A program made the translations under genes and the position numbers. From positions 1-41,342 of the forward strand of contig JAZRNL010000056.1 of NCBI GenBank assembly GCA_045648165.1: a stretch of 41,342 nucleotides of DNA. Direction: 5' to 3'. Positions 32,316 to 41,200 of the stretch are shown one piece after another; within the stretch, counting starts at the first letter, position 1, and every line of letters begins with the position of its first letter. The notes under the pieces are model-generated. The model was not told where the DNA came from and did not search any database. It saw only the letters and a program-made list of their open reading frames with translations. The DNA comes from RGIG9115 sp045648165. GTDB taxonomy: Bacteria > Bacillota > Clostridia > UBA1381.

Positions 32316-33152
32316 TTAAAGAAGCTTTTCTATCAATGTATCGTAAAATGAACGTCTTACAGTTTTTATAAGCTTTACGATATATTCCGATTTCGTTATT
32401 GTCACTTTATCCCCCGGCTCAAGTTCGCACACAGGCTCCCCGTCTACAGATGCCAGAGCCTTTCGGCATATACCGCAACCAGATGTAATTACTATAGGCT
32501 TTTCAGCGGGTAGAACCGCAGGTCGTGCCGTTAGCATATGAGGGCATATTGCCGTTGCAACAAACAGCGACATCAAGGGGTTTACCACAGGTCCCCCTGC
32601 AGAAAGATTGTAACCTGTTGAGCCTGTGGGAGTGGAGATTATTATTCCGTCTGCCACATACTGAATAATTTTTTCTTCGTCAGAAAAAAGCTCAATTCCG
32701 ATTAAGTTTACTCCTCTTGCCTTTTCTATAACTGCATCATTAAGAGCATGGAAAAGGAGAGTTCCCCCGTTTTTACGAGTGATTTCCACATCCATCATCA
32801 TACGACTCTCAACTGTGTAATCACCGGTGAGAAGGGCCTCGATTGCATCATTAATGGAGCATAATTCAACCTCAGACATAAATCCTATTCTTCCGAGATT
32901 AACGCCTAAAATCGGCACATTTGCCTTTGCACAGGGTAGAGCGGCGTTTATAACCGTACCGTCACCACCTACTATAATTGCTGCATCAACATCACAATAA
33001 ACGTCAGTGGAAAACTCCGTTTTTTGGACTTTGCCTTCAAATTCTGAGGGCAAAACAACCGTAACCCTTTTGTTTATTTCCTCCACAAGCTTTTTGGTAA
33101 CTTCAAGCTCAGGATCTTTTTTAAGGTTTGGAATAATTGCAACTCTTTGCAT
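32316..33152 (-). CDS. nadK: NAD kinase
   Basis: Phosphorylates NAD to NADP, 278 residues, cytosolic. Motifs are the GGDGT of AIIVGGDGTVI (about residues 62-72), the NLGRIGFM segment, the NDAVIEKA segment and the SPTGSTGYNLSAGGP-like STPTGSTGYNLSAGGP. Start at 33152 is supported by GGGGA about 7 bases upstream; the frame remains open to 33194 without support. It is the first gene of the operon that continues through argR, recN, rseC-like, holB and the M42 genes. Confidence 0.95.
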   Translation of the reverse strand: MQRVAIIPNLKKDPELEVTKKLVEEINKRVTVVLPSEFEGKVQKTEFSTDVYCDVDAAIIVGGDGTVINAALPCAKANVPILGVNLGRIGFMSEVELCSINDAIEALLTGDYTVESRMMMDVEITRKNGGTLLFHALNDAVIEKARGVNLIGIELFSDEEKIIQYVADGIIISTPTGSTGYNLSAGGPVVNPLMSLFVATAICPHMLTARPAVLPAEKPIVITSGCGICRKALASVDGEPVCELEPGDKVTITKSEYIVKLIKTVRRSFYDTLIEKLL

Positions 33153-33196
33153 ATATCTTCCCCCTTTTACTTGTTTTATGCATAATATACACAATC

Positions 33197-33225
33197 ATTA
33201 TACCATAAAATGTATAAAAAATCAA
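33197..33225 (-). promoter_or_regulatory. Promoter of the nadK operon
   Basis: Minus strand: TTGATT (33220-33225), 17-base spacer, TATAAT (33197-33202), about 45 bases before the nadK start. Confidence 0.75.
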
Positions 33226-33245
33226 GACTTTTGCATAAAAAAACA

Positions 33246-33263
33246 GCGGACATTAAAATCCGC
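33246..33263 (-). terminator. Terminator overlapping the end of the SDR gene
   Basis: GCGGA (33246-33250) pairs with TCCGC (33259-33263); on the minus strand it is followed closely by seven T. The SDR stop codon (33253-33255) lies in the loop. Confidence 0.7.
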
Positions 33264-33948
33264 CGCTTACCTTTATTATTTCACCTGTTATAAATCTGTT
33301 TGAGTTTGCAAGGTAAAGAACTGTTTCTGCAACCTGCTCTGGTGTTCCGATTGCACAAAGAGGTGTTACGTCCTTAAGAGACTGCATATCATCAGCAGAC
33401 AGATGTTTATTCATATCTGTATCAATCACTCCGGGAGCAACGCAGTTTACACAAATCCCCGAAGGGCCAAGTTCCTTTGCTAAGGCTTTTGTAAATCCCG
33501 CAACTGCAGACTTTGCCGCTGAATAATGCACTTCACAGCTTGCGCCATCAATACCCCAGACAGAAGAAATATTTATTATACTGCCATTATGTTCTTTAAT
33601 CATATATGGTACAAATCTGTGAGTAGTAAGGTACATCCCCTTAACATTCACATCGAACATTCTGTCCCAGTCTTGCTCTGTAATTTCAGTAAAAAGCTTC
33701 TGCTCTGCGATCCCTGCATTATTTACAATACACTGAAAATCCCGGCAATGTTCTTCTATTTTTACAAGGTCATCGCTTTTGCTCACATCCGCCTTAATTC
33801 CCACTGCGCCGTATTTTTCAGAAATATTTTTTGCTTCATCCTCACTGTTTAAATATGTGAAATATACAGTCCAGCCGTTTTCCGAGAAAGCCTTGACGCA
33901 AGCTCTTCCTATTCCGCGGCTTCCGCCTGTAATAAGAACATTTTTCAT
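33253..33948 (-). CDS. SDR family oxidoreductase (FabG-like)
   Basis: A 231-residue short-chain dehydrogenase/reductase using NAD(P)H. The cofactor motif TGGSRGIG is at residues 7-14, NNAG near 77, the catalytic Ser in INISSVWG near 128 and Tyr-x-x-x-Lys in HYSAAKSAVAG near 142, and the VNCVAPGVIDTDM segment follows. It resembles 3-oxoacyl-ACP reductase FabG, but no fatty-acid genes are beside it. Single FabG-like genes of this size in Firmicutes are sometimes the YmfI-type reductase that finishes the 5-aminopentanol modification of elongation factor P; that is an alternative I cannot decide. It lies 57 bases after the D,D-carboxypeptidase stop, beyond a hairpin. Confidence 0.85.
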   Translation of the reverse strand: MKNVLITGGSRGIGRACVKAFSENGWTVYFTYLNSEDEAKNISEKYGAVGIKADVSKSDDLVKIEEHCRDFQCIVNNAGIAEQKLFTEITEQDWDRMFDVNVKGMYLTTHRFVPYMIKEHNGSIINISSVWGIDGASCEVHYSAAKSAVAGFTKALAKELGPSGICVNCVAPGVIDTDMNKHLSADDMQSLKDVTPLCAIGTPEQVAETVLYLANSNRFITGEIIKVSGGF

Positions 33949-33971
33949 ATTATAGTTCCTTTCCGTTAAAG

Positions 33972-33993
33972 AAGCTGTCGCACTACTGCGACA
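33972..33993 (-). terminator. Hairpin after the D,D-carboxypeptidase gene
   Basis: GCTGTCGCA (33972-33980) pairs perfectly with TGCGACAGC (33985-33993), loop of 4. The minus-strand tail (TTCTTT) is a weak T-run, so some read-through into the SDR gene is possible. Confidence 0.65.
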
Positions 33994-34004
33994 GCCCTTT
34001 AAAA

Positions 34005-35402
34005 TTATCTTCTTCCTCTTGGTGGGCGTCTCCTTGTTTTATCCTCAAACCTTGTATTGACAGGGCGCTTTGTTCCTGTTCTGTTTACTTGTTGAGCTTG
34101 CCTTGAATGAAGACGTCTGAGGCGCTTCTTTCGTTCGTATCTCTTTATATTTATCTGCCTGATTATAAAAGCAGCAATAACCAACACAACAGGGATAATA
34201 AAGAATGGGCTTGTAAGAACTCCAACAATAAGATTAAAGATAAACAAAAGCACATTCCGCTTTACCTCATTGGTTGCAATAAGGTCTCTGTATTCAAGGA
34301 GATTACCATTATAGTTATATGAAACCTTACCGATAACGTCACCTTTCTTTATAGGTGCTTTAATTTTTTCGGGAAGATCAATTACTATCTCAACAATGTC
34401 GGAAATCTCACCTTCCGAGGGAAGCAACGCAGAAACGTCACTATCCACCGTAAGACCTACACGCTCATCGTTTTTCGCCTCGATTACCTTTGAATCGGAA
34501 ACAATATCTCCCGCTGTTACAACTGTGCGATATTTATAATTTTTAAAACCATAGTCGATAAGGCCTCTTGTTGTTGTATAGCAAGCATCCTGATTTTCGC
34601 TTTTCATAACAATACACAAAAGCTCTGTACCGTCTTTTTCTGCAGTGGTCACAAGGCAATAGCCGGCATCGCTTGTATGACCCGTTTTAACTCCCGTGAC
34701 TACGTTATAATAATACTTTCCTGAACGAGCAGTTCCTACAAAAAGGTTAGTAGATGTAAGATTTCTGTCTGTTGTATATTTATTTGTGGGTGGAATATGA
34801 TATATTTTCTGCTTTACAATTTCCCGAAAGGTTTCATTTTCCATAGCGTAGCGGGTCATTATCGCAAGGTCTGACGCGGTTGTGTAATGATTTTCGTCGT
34901 GGATACCGTATGCATTCACAAAATTCGTATCTGTAGCACCTAAGTCTTGAGCCTTTTTATTCATAAGGTCAACAAAATGCTGAGGACTGCCTGCGATGTG
35001 GGTTGCAATAACATTGGAAGCATCGTTTGCAGAATAAACCATCATTCCGTTTACAAGCTGCTCCATTGTAAGCTCTTCACCAATCAGAATACCCATATGA
35101 GAGTCCTCATTTGTTATGGGAGCCAAGGATGCCAGATCCGCAGTTACAACATCGGAAAAATCACCATGTTCAAGCGCCAGGATGGCGGTCATAATTTTTG
35201 TGGTGGATGCGGGATACCGACGCTCATCGGGGTTTTTACTGTAAATAACCCGTCCCGTTTTCAAATCCATAAGCAAAGCAGATTCTGCCTTAATCTCGGG
35301 CAAACTGAAACTTTCGTCCTCAACGTAAATATTATCGGCAAACACAACCGCATTTGAAAACATCATTATAATGCACATTATGGTCAAAATAGTTTTTTTC
35401 AT
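34005..35402 (-). CDS. D-alanyl-D-alanine carboxypeptidase (PBP5/DacF family)
   Basis: A secreted, membrane-anchored penicillin-binding protein that trims the terminal D-Ala of peptidoglycan. The signal peptide covers residues 1-22. Active-site motifs are ASTTKIM with the nucleophile Ser and Lys (about 64-70), SAND (about 124-127) and VKTGHTSDAG (about 240-249). A C-terminal beta domain (about 280-370) is followed by a strong transmembrane helix region (about 385-425) and a roughly 45-residue Arg-rich tail. The anchor is therefore an integral helix, unlike the amphipathic helix of E. coli PBP5. GGAGG precedes the ATG. Sporulation-specific members (DacF) and vegetative ones (DacA) cannot be separated from sequence alone. 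Confidence 0.9.
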   Translation of the reverse strand: MKKTILTIMCIIMMFSNAVVFADNIYVEDESFSLPEIKAESALLMDLKTGRVIYSKNPDERRYPASTTKIMTAILALEHGDFSDVVTADLASLAPITNEDSHMGILIGEELTMEQLVNGMMVYSANDASNVIATHIAGSPQHFVDLMNKKAQDLGATDTNFVNAYGIHDENHYTTASDLAIMTRYAMENETFREIVKQKIYHIPPTNKYTTDRNLTSTNLFVGTARSGKYYYNVVTGVKTGHTSDAGYCLVTTAEKDGTELLCIVMKSENQDACYTTTRGLIDYGFKNYKYRTVVTAGDIVSDSKVIEAKNDERVGLTVDSDVSALLPSEGEISDIVEIVIDLPEKIKAPIKKGDVIGKVSYNYNGNLLEYRDLIATNEVKRNVLLFIFNLIVGVLTSPFFIIPVVLVIAAFIIRQINIKRYERKKRLRRLHSRQAQQVNRTGTKRPVNTRFEDKTRRRPPRGRR

Positions 35403-35426
35403 ATCTTACCTCCAAAACTCTTTTTA

Positions 35427-35455
35427 ATTATACATCAAAAAAGAATTAATTTCAA
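35427..35455 (-). promoter_or_regulatory. Promoter of the D,D-carboxypeptidase gene
   Basis: Minus strand: TTGAAA (35450-35455), 17-base spacer, TATAAT (35427-35432), about 25 bases before the ATG. Confidence 0.75.
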
Positions 35456-35603
35456 CAGTAATTTGATTATATCATAAACTTTTTTACATATAAAGTATCT
35501 CACATATAACTTTTCTATTACATTTCTACTTTTTTCATAAATGCCATTTAGGGTCAGTCCTGCACTTAGCTCGAAAAATGGTGGAATTTCGCAAACAACA
35601 GAA

Positions 35604-35647
35604 ACACCCGTTGGAGAGCAAAACAAATATTGCTCCTCAACGGGTGT
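35604..35647 (-). terminator. Terminator of the P-type ATPase gene
   Basis: ACACCCGTTG (35604-35613) pairs with CAACGGGTGT (35638-35647), and GAGCAA pairs with TTGCTC inside. It begins 5 bases past the ATPase stop; the T-run after it on the minus strand is short. Confidence 0.7.
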
Positions 35648-35651
35648 AATT

Positions 35652-38165
35652 TCATTCTTTTCTAAAATGCTTATCAAACGCCTTTTGAAGTTCAAGAATT
35701 ACTACGGGCATAATTGATAGTACTGACACGAAGCACCACTGCTCACCCGACAAGGTTATTGTTCCGAAAAGTTCAGGAAAAACACAAACAACTGTCGTCT
35801 GAAGCAATACACCTACGACAAGGGAAAAAACAAGAAGTTTGTTTTTGAAAAATCTTTTTCCCAGTATGCTTTTAGGAGTTCTTGTGTTAAACGCATGAAG
35901 AAGCTGAGAAAAGCTCAGAACGCAAAATGCCATTGTTCTTCCAACCGTTAGGCTGCCGTGTATGTTAATCCCTACAGAAAAGGCAAAAAGGCTGAGAGAG
36001 CCTATGAGTATACCCTCAAGTACAATGGAAACTGCGGTACTAAAATCAAACAGTCCACCTGTATTTTTGCCATTTGCCAACAAATCACTATCTGAGGGAT
36101 CAACCCCGAGGGCGATTGCAGGAAGAGAATCTGTAATCAGGTTAATCCATAAAAGCTGAAGTGCAGTAAGAGGCACAGGCAATCCAATGAGAATAGAAAT
36201 AAAAACCGTTATTATCTCACCTATATTGCTGGAAAGAAGGAAATGAACGGACTTTTTTATATTCTCAAATATTTCACGGCCTAAGCGCACCGCTTTTACT
36301 ATTGTTGCGAAATTATCATCGGTAAGCACCATATCAGAGGATGCTTTTGCAACGTCTGTCCCTGCAATTCCCAGGCTACATCCTATATCTGCATTTTTAA
36401 GAGCCGGGGCATCGTTCACGCCGTCACCCGTCATAGCTACAACCTTACCGCTTGCCTTGAGTGCCCTTACAATTTTTACTTTATGCTCAGGAGTAGTTCT
36501 TGCGAAAACATTATATTTAAGTACCGCCTCCCGAAGTTCTTCCTCTGTCATTACATCCAATTTTTTGCCCACAGTACACTCTTTAACATCTTGGGCAATC
36601 CCAACTTTTTTAGCAATTGCAAAGGCGGTTTCGGGATGGTCACCCGTTATCATAACAGGGCGAACACCTCCGCTTTTGCAGAGCCTGACGGCTTCCTCCG
36701 CCTCCTTTCTCGGAGGATCACTCATAGCTATGAGCCCGCAAAAAATCAAATTCTTATCTGTAAGGCTGACGCTATCAGGTTTATAAGCAACAGCGATAAC
36801 ACGAAGGGCATCGGATGCAAAGCTCCGGTTTGCGGAAATTATTTCACGGCGTTTGCTATCCGAAAGGGGTTCACAGGAGGTGTTGGTTTTTATGTGAGAA
36901 CAAAGTCCGAGTATTATTTCAGGGGCGCCTTTTACAGCAAGACCACGATCTGTAAGAACACGCATTTGTTTTGTTTCGGAAGAAAAAGGCTCCTCGGATT
37001 TTTTTATAAACACACTGTTTATATCCCGCTTCTTACATTCACTGATTATTGCAAGCTCAGTAGGATTTTTTGTGTTTTCGCCGGAGCATATTAATCCCCA
37101 TTCAAGAGCCAAGCTCTCGTTTCCGTACACTGTTTGCACTGTCATTTTATTCTCTGTAAGAGTTCCGGTTTTATCAGTGCAGATAACGTCCGCACCCCCC
37201 AGCGTTTCCACTGCAGGGAGATTTCGGACAATAGCTCCGCTTTTTGCCATTCTTTGGACGCCGATTGAAAGCATTACCGTAACTATTGCAGGCAAGCCTT
37301 CGGGGATAGCCGCCACCGCAAGGCTTACAGACATTACAAACATATCAAATGGAGCAAACTTGTGAAACACGCCAAGGACAAAAACAATGGCGCATATTCC
37401 CAGAGCACTGAGACCTAAAATTTTACCTACCTGCTCAAGCTTTTTCTGAAGAGGCGTTTGAACATCGGCGGTGTCTGAAAGCATAAATGCAATCTTCCCC
37501 ACCTCCGTATTCATCCCGGTTGCAGATACAATTCCCACTCCATTTCCCGAGGTGACAAACGTTCCCGAATAAGCAATATTGGTACGCTCTGCCATAGGTG
37601 CAAATTCGTCAGGCACAATTTTTTCATTCTTTTGAACGGGCACACTTTCGCCCGTAAGCGCGGATTCATCAAGCTCAAGATTTGTGGCTCCAAAAAGGCG
37701 TACATCTGCCGCCACAACATCCCCTGAACGCAGTACAAGAATATCCCCCGGCACTACTTCCTCCGAGGGGACAGTAAGCTCCGTGCCGCCTCTTATAACA
37801 TTTGCAACGGGTGCAGACATCTTTTTTAAAGCTTCAAGGCTTTTCTCTGCCTTATGCTCCTGAATAACACCCAGTACCGCATTGAAAACCACTATTGCCA
37901 TAATGACTATCGGCTCTGCCATATCTCCGTCATTATCCATTATACTCGTGAAGAAGGAAATACAGGCGGCGGCAATTAAGATAAGTATTAAAAAGTCGTT
38001 GAACTGCTCAAAAAACAAAAGCACAAGACCTTTTTTCTTCTTATCCTTAAGCTTGTTTGCACCATACTCCGAGAGCCTTTTTTTAGCCTCCTTGGGCTTA
38101 AGACCTGATGCTATATTTGTTTTAAGTCTTTTCTCAACCTGCTCCACAGCTTCCGAATGTATCAT
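35652..38165 (-). CDS. Cation-translocating P-type ATPase (Ca2+ type, PIIA/SERCA-like)
   Basis: An 837-residue membrane pump that exports cations with ATP. Motifs are ALTGESVPV in the actuator domain, PEGLPAIVTVMLS in helix 4, DKTGTLT with the phosphorylated Asp (about residue 328), and MTGDGVNDAPALKNADIGCSL in the hinge. The helix-4 PEGL motif and NLITDSLPAIALG in helix 6 (Asn and Asp ligands) point to Ca2+ transport. An N-terminal cation-ATPase domain and a C-terminal helix bundle complete the usual order. The frame opens at a GTG (38174); the ATG at 38165, with GAGGT about 9 bases upstream, is the more likely start. It is followed by a terminator and appears to be a single-gene unit. Confidence 0.92.
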   Translation of the reverse strand: MIHSEAVEQVEKRLKTNIASGLKPKEAKKRLSEYGANKLKDKKKKGLVLLFFEQFNDFLILILIAAACISFFTSIMDNDGDMAEPIVIMAIVVFNAVLGVIQEHKAEKSLEALKKMSAPVANVIRGGTELTVPSEEVVPGDILVLRSGDVVAADVRLFGATNLELDESALTGESVPVQKNEKIVPDEFAPMAERTNIAYSGTFVTSGNGVGIVSATGMNTEVGKIAFMLSDTADVQTPLQKKLEQVGKILGLSALGICAIVFVLGVFHKFAPFDMFVMSVSLAVAAIPEGLPAIVTVMLSIGVQRMAKSGAIVRNLPAVETLGGADVICTDKTGTLTENKMTVQTVYGNESLALEWGLICSGENTKNPTELAIISECKKRDINSVFIKKSEEPFSSETKQMRVLTDRGLAVKGAPEIILGLCSHIKTNTSCEPLSDSKRREIISANRSFASDALRVIAVAYKPDSVSLTDKNLIFCGLIAMSDPPRKEAEEAVRLCKSGGVRPVMITGDHPETAFAIAKKVGIAQDVKECTVGKKLDVMTEEELREAVLKYNVFARTTPEHKVKIVRALKASGKVVAMTGDGVNDAPALKNADIGCSLGIAGTDVAKASSDMVLTDDNFATIVKAVRLGREIFENIKKSVHFLLSSNIGEIITVFISILIGLPVPLTALQLLWINLITDSLPAIALGVDPSDSDLLANGKNTGGLFDFSTAVSIVLEGILIGSLSLFAFSVGINIHGSLTVGRTMAFCVLSFSQLLHAFNTRTPKSILGKRFFKNKLLVFSLVVGVLLQTTVVCVFPELFGTITLSGEQWCFVSVLSIMPVVILELQKAFDKHFRKE

Positions 38166-38229
38166 AAAGCTCACACCTCACACCGATTGCTACTTAAATA
38201 TATGAGATGCGTATTAGATTTATTCAACA

Positions 38230-38259
38230 AAAAAACTGTTGAATACACAACAGTTTTTT
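38230..38259 (-). terminator. Terminator of polC
   Basis: AAAAAACTGTTG (38230-38241) pairs perfectly with CAACAGTTTTTT (38248-38259), loop of 6; a further T-run follows on the minus strand. It begins 4 bases past the polC stop. Confidence 0.92.
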
Positions 38260-38263
38260 AAGA

Positions 38264-41200
38264 TTACATATCAAACAACGAAACCTGGTCTGATTCGGGT
38301 AGACCGTCAAGGCAGCGGTTGAGTTCCAGGATTTCCATTGCAGTTTTTGTTATTCCCGTTCTTATTCTAAGCTCTTCTCTTGTTTTGAAAGGAGCTTTGT
38401 CACGTTCTTCTGTTATGCTCTTTGCCGCATTCTCACCCATTCCGGGAAGTGCGTTAAGAGGCGGAAGTATACCTGCCTCTGTCTGCAAAAAGTCGGTTGC
38501 GTGGGATTTGTAAAGGTCCACCTTTACAAAGTTAATTCCCCTTGCATACATTTCAATACAAATTTCAAGTATGGGTATAAGGTTTTCTTCCTTGGGAGAA
38601 ATCGTGTTATCCTTTTTCTTTTCGAGAAGCTCCTCCATAGCACGGCGTGCAACCGCCATTCCGTTCGCCATAATGGAAGCATCAAAATCATCGGCGCGAA
38701 CTGAGAAATATGCTATATAAAAAGCCTCGGGATGATGCACCTTACAGTAGGCAATTCGGAAAGCCATAGTAACGTATGCAACCGCATGGGCTTTCGGGAA
38801 CATATATTTTATTGTTTTACAGGATTTTAAGTACCACTCGGGAACATTTGCAGCCCTCATAGCTTCTTCATCCTCGGGCTTTAAGCCCTTACCCTTTCGC
38901 ACTGCCTCCATTATTTTGAAGGAGTGACCGGGCTCAACACCCTGGTTTATAAGGTAGAGCATAATATCATCACGGCAACAGATAGCGTTACGCAGGGTTG
39001 TTGTTCCGGACTGGATAAGATCTTGAGCATTGTTAAGCCACACATCCGTACCGTGTGAAAGACCCGATATTCTGACTAATTCGGAAAAGGTTGTAGGCTT
39101 TGTATCAACAAGCATCTGACGAACAAACTTCGTTCCGAACTCAGGAACCCCGTATGTACCAACGGTTGAGCCTATATCGGAATTAATTTTAAGTGCATCG
39201 GTGCTTGTGAAAAGGCTCATAGTTTCAGGGTCGTCAAGGCGTATTTTTTGAGGGTCTATACCCGTTAAGTCTGTAAGCATCCTGATTACCGTAGGGTCAT
39301 CGTGACCAAGCTCATCAAGCTTCAATAAGTTCTGGTCGATGGAGTGGTAATCAAAATGGGTGGTTATAATATCGGAGTTCACATCGTCTGCCGGATGTTG
39401 AATAGGGCAAAATTCGTGTATGTCGTTTTTAAACGGCACAACTATTATTCCGCCCGGGTGCTGACCTGAAGTTCTTTTTACTCCAACGCAACCTGCCGCA
39501 AGACGTTTCATCTCCGCGTTCCTGATAGGAATTTGCTTCTCTTCCGAATATTTACGAACATATCCGTAAGCAGTTTTTTCTGCAACAGTGCCTATTGTTC
39601 CTGCCCTGAACACGTGACCCTCACCGAAGAAAGTTTCGGTGTATTTATGAATTGTGGGCTGGTATTCTCCTGAGAAATTAAGGTCAATATCAGGCTCTTT
39701 GTCGCCCTTGAATCCAAGGAAGGTTTCAAAGGGGATATTATGCCCGTCCTTCAAATATTCTGCTCCGCATTTGGGGCATTTTTTATCTGGAAGGTCACAG
39801 CCTGAAATATCAGTGCCAAGAACAAATTCAGAGTTCTTACACTCCGGGCAAATATAGTGAGGCGGCAGAGAGTTAACCTCTGTTATATCCGACAAAAATG
39901 CAACGAAGGATGAGCCCACCGAGCCTCGGGAGCCTACCAGGTATCCGTCACTGAGGGATTTTCTTACAAGCTCCTGGGCTATTTTGTACATCACTGAAAA
40001 TCCGTATGTTGTGATTGAGTAAAGCTCTTTTTCAAGGCGCGCCTTTACAATATCGGGAAGCGGGTCGCCATAAATAGCTTTTGCCTTATTATATGAATCG
40101 TTTACTATATCTTCTTGAGCACCCTCGATTTCGGGAGGGCATTTTTCTTTCGGGATAGGTCTTACATCCTCTATTTTATCTGCAATCAGGTTTGTATTTT
40201 TTACAACCACTTCATAGGCTTTTTCCTTGCCCAGGTACTCAAATTCCTTAAGCATTTCCTCGGTTGTTCTGAAATACAGGGGCGCCTGATTATCAGCATC
40301 CTTAAATCCTTTGTAATGCATAAGGATTTTACGGTAGTTTGCACCCTCCGGGTCTATAAAATGGACGTCACAAGTTGCAACTACAGGCTTTCCAAGAGCC
40401 TCCCCAAACTTAACAATTCGCCTGTTAAGATTTTTAAGGTCCTCATCCGTATTAATATGCGGATGGTCATCGGATACCTTCATATATGCATTATTGCCGA
40501 TTGGCTGAATTTCCAGATAATCATAAAATGCAGCGATTTCTTTAAGAGTTTCCTCATCTGCACCGTTTACCATTTCAGAGAAAAGTTCTCCCGCTTCGCA
40601 TGCGGAGCCAATTATAAGCCCATCACGTTTTTCTTCAAGAAGGCTTCGTGGAATTCTTGGAGTTCTCTGATAATATTTAAGGTGGGATGCCGATACCATT
40701 TCATAAATATTTCTTATACCCTGATGGTTTTTCGCAAGGAGTATAATGTGGTACGCTTTATTCCTCTTTCCCGCATCACGCGTGTCATACACGTCATTGA
40801 GTTTACTATAGTCTGTATGTCCCAGGCTTTCAAGCTCCTGCGTCATCTTAACAAAAACATCAGCGGTCGCCGCTGCATCATCTACTGCTCTGTGATGGTT
40901 TTTAAGAACAACATTGTAGAATTTTGAAAGCGTATCAAGACGGTGATTGGGAAGCTCGGGGTGCATACATCTTGCCAAAACCATTGTATCCATATGAGGG
41001 AAGTCATATGAAATCTCTTGGAGCTCACAATTATGTTTTATAAAGCCTGTATCAAACTTGGCATTTTGAGCCACCAGCACAGAACCCTTACAAAACTCAA
41101 TAAATTCCGGAAGTACCTTATCAATAAAAGGTGCATTCTCAACTGTTTCGTCAGAAATTCCCGTAAGCTTTGTAATATGTTCAGGAATGGGCATACCGGG

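Noticed and set aside
35435..35695. An 86-codon minus-strand ORF after the P-type ATPase
   Set aside because: It overlaps the end of the ATPase gene and its terminator hairpin, has no ribosome binding site and resembles no family I know.
40115..40927. Long plus-strand ORF of 270 codons opposite polC
   Set aside because: It lies wholly antisense to an intact, well-conserved polC and its product has no recognisable domain; long antisense ORFs arise from codon bias.
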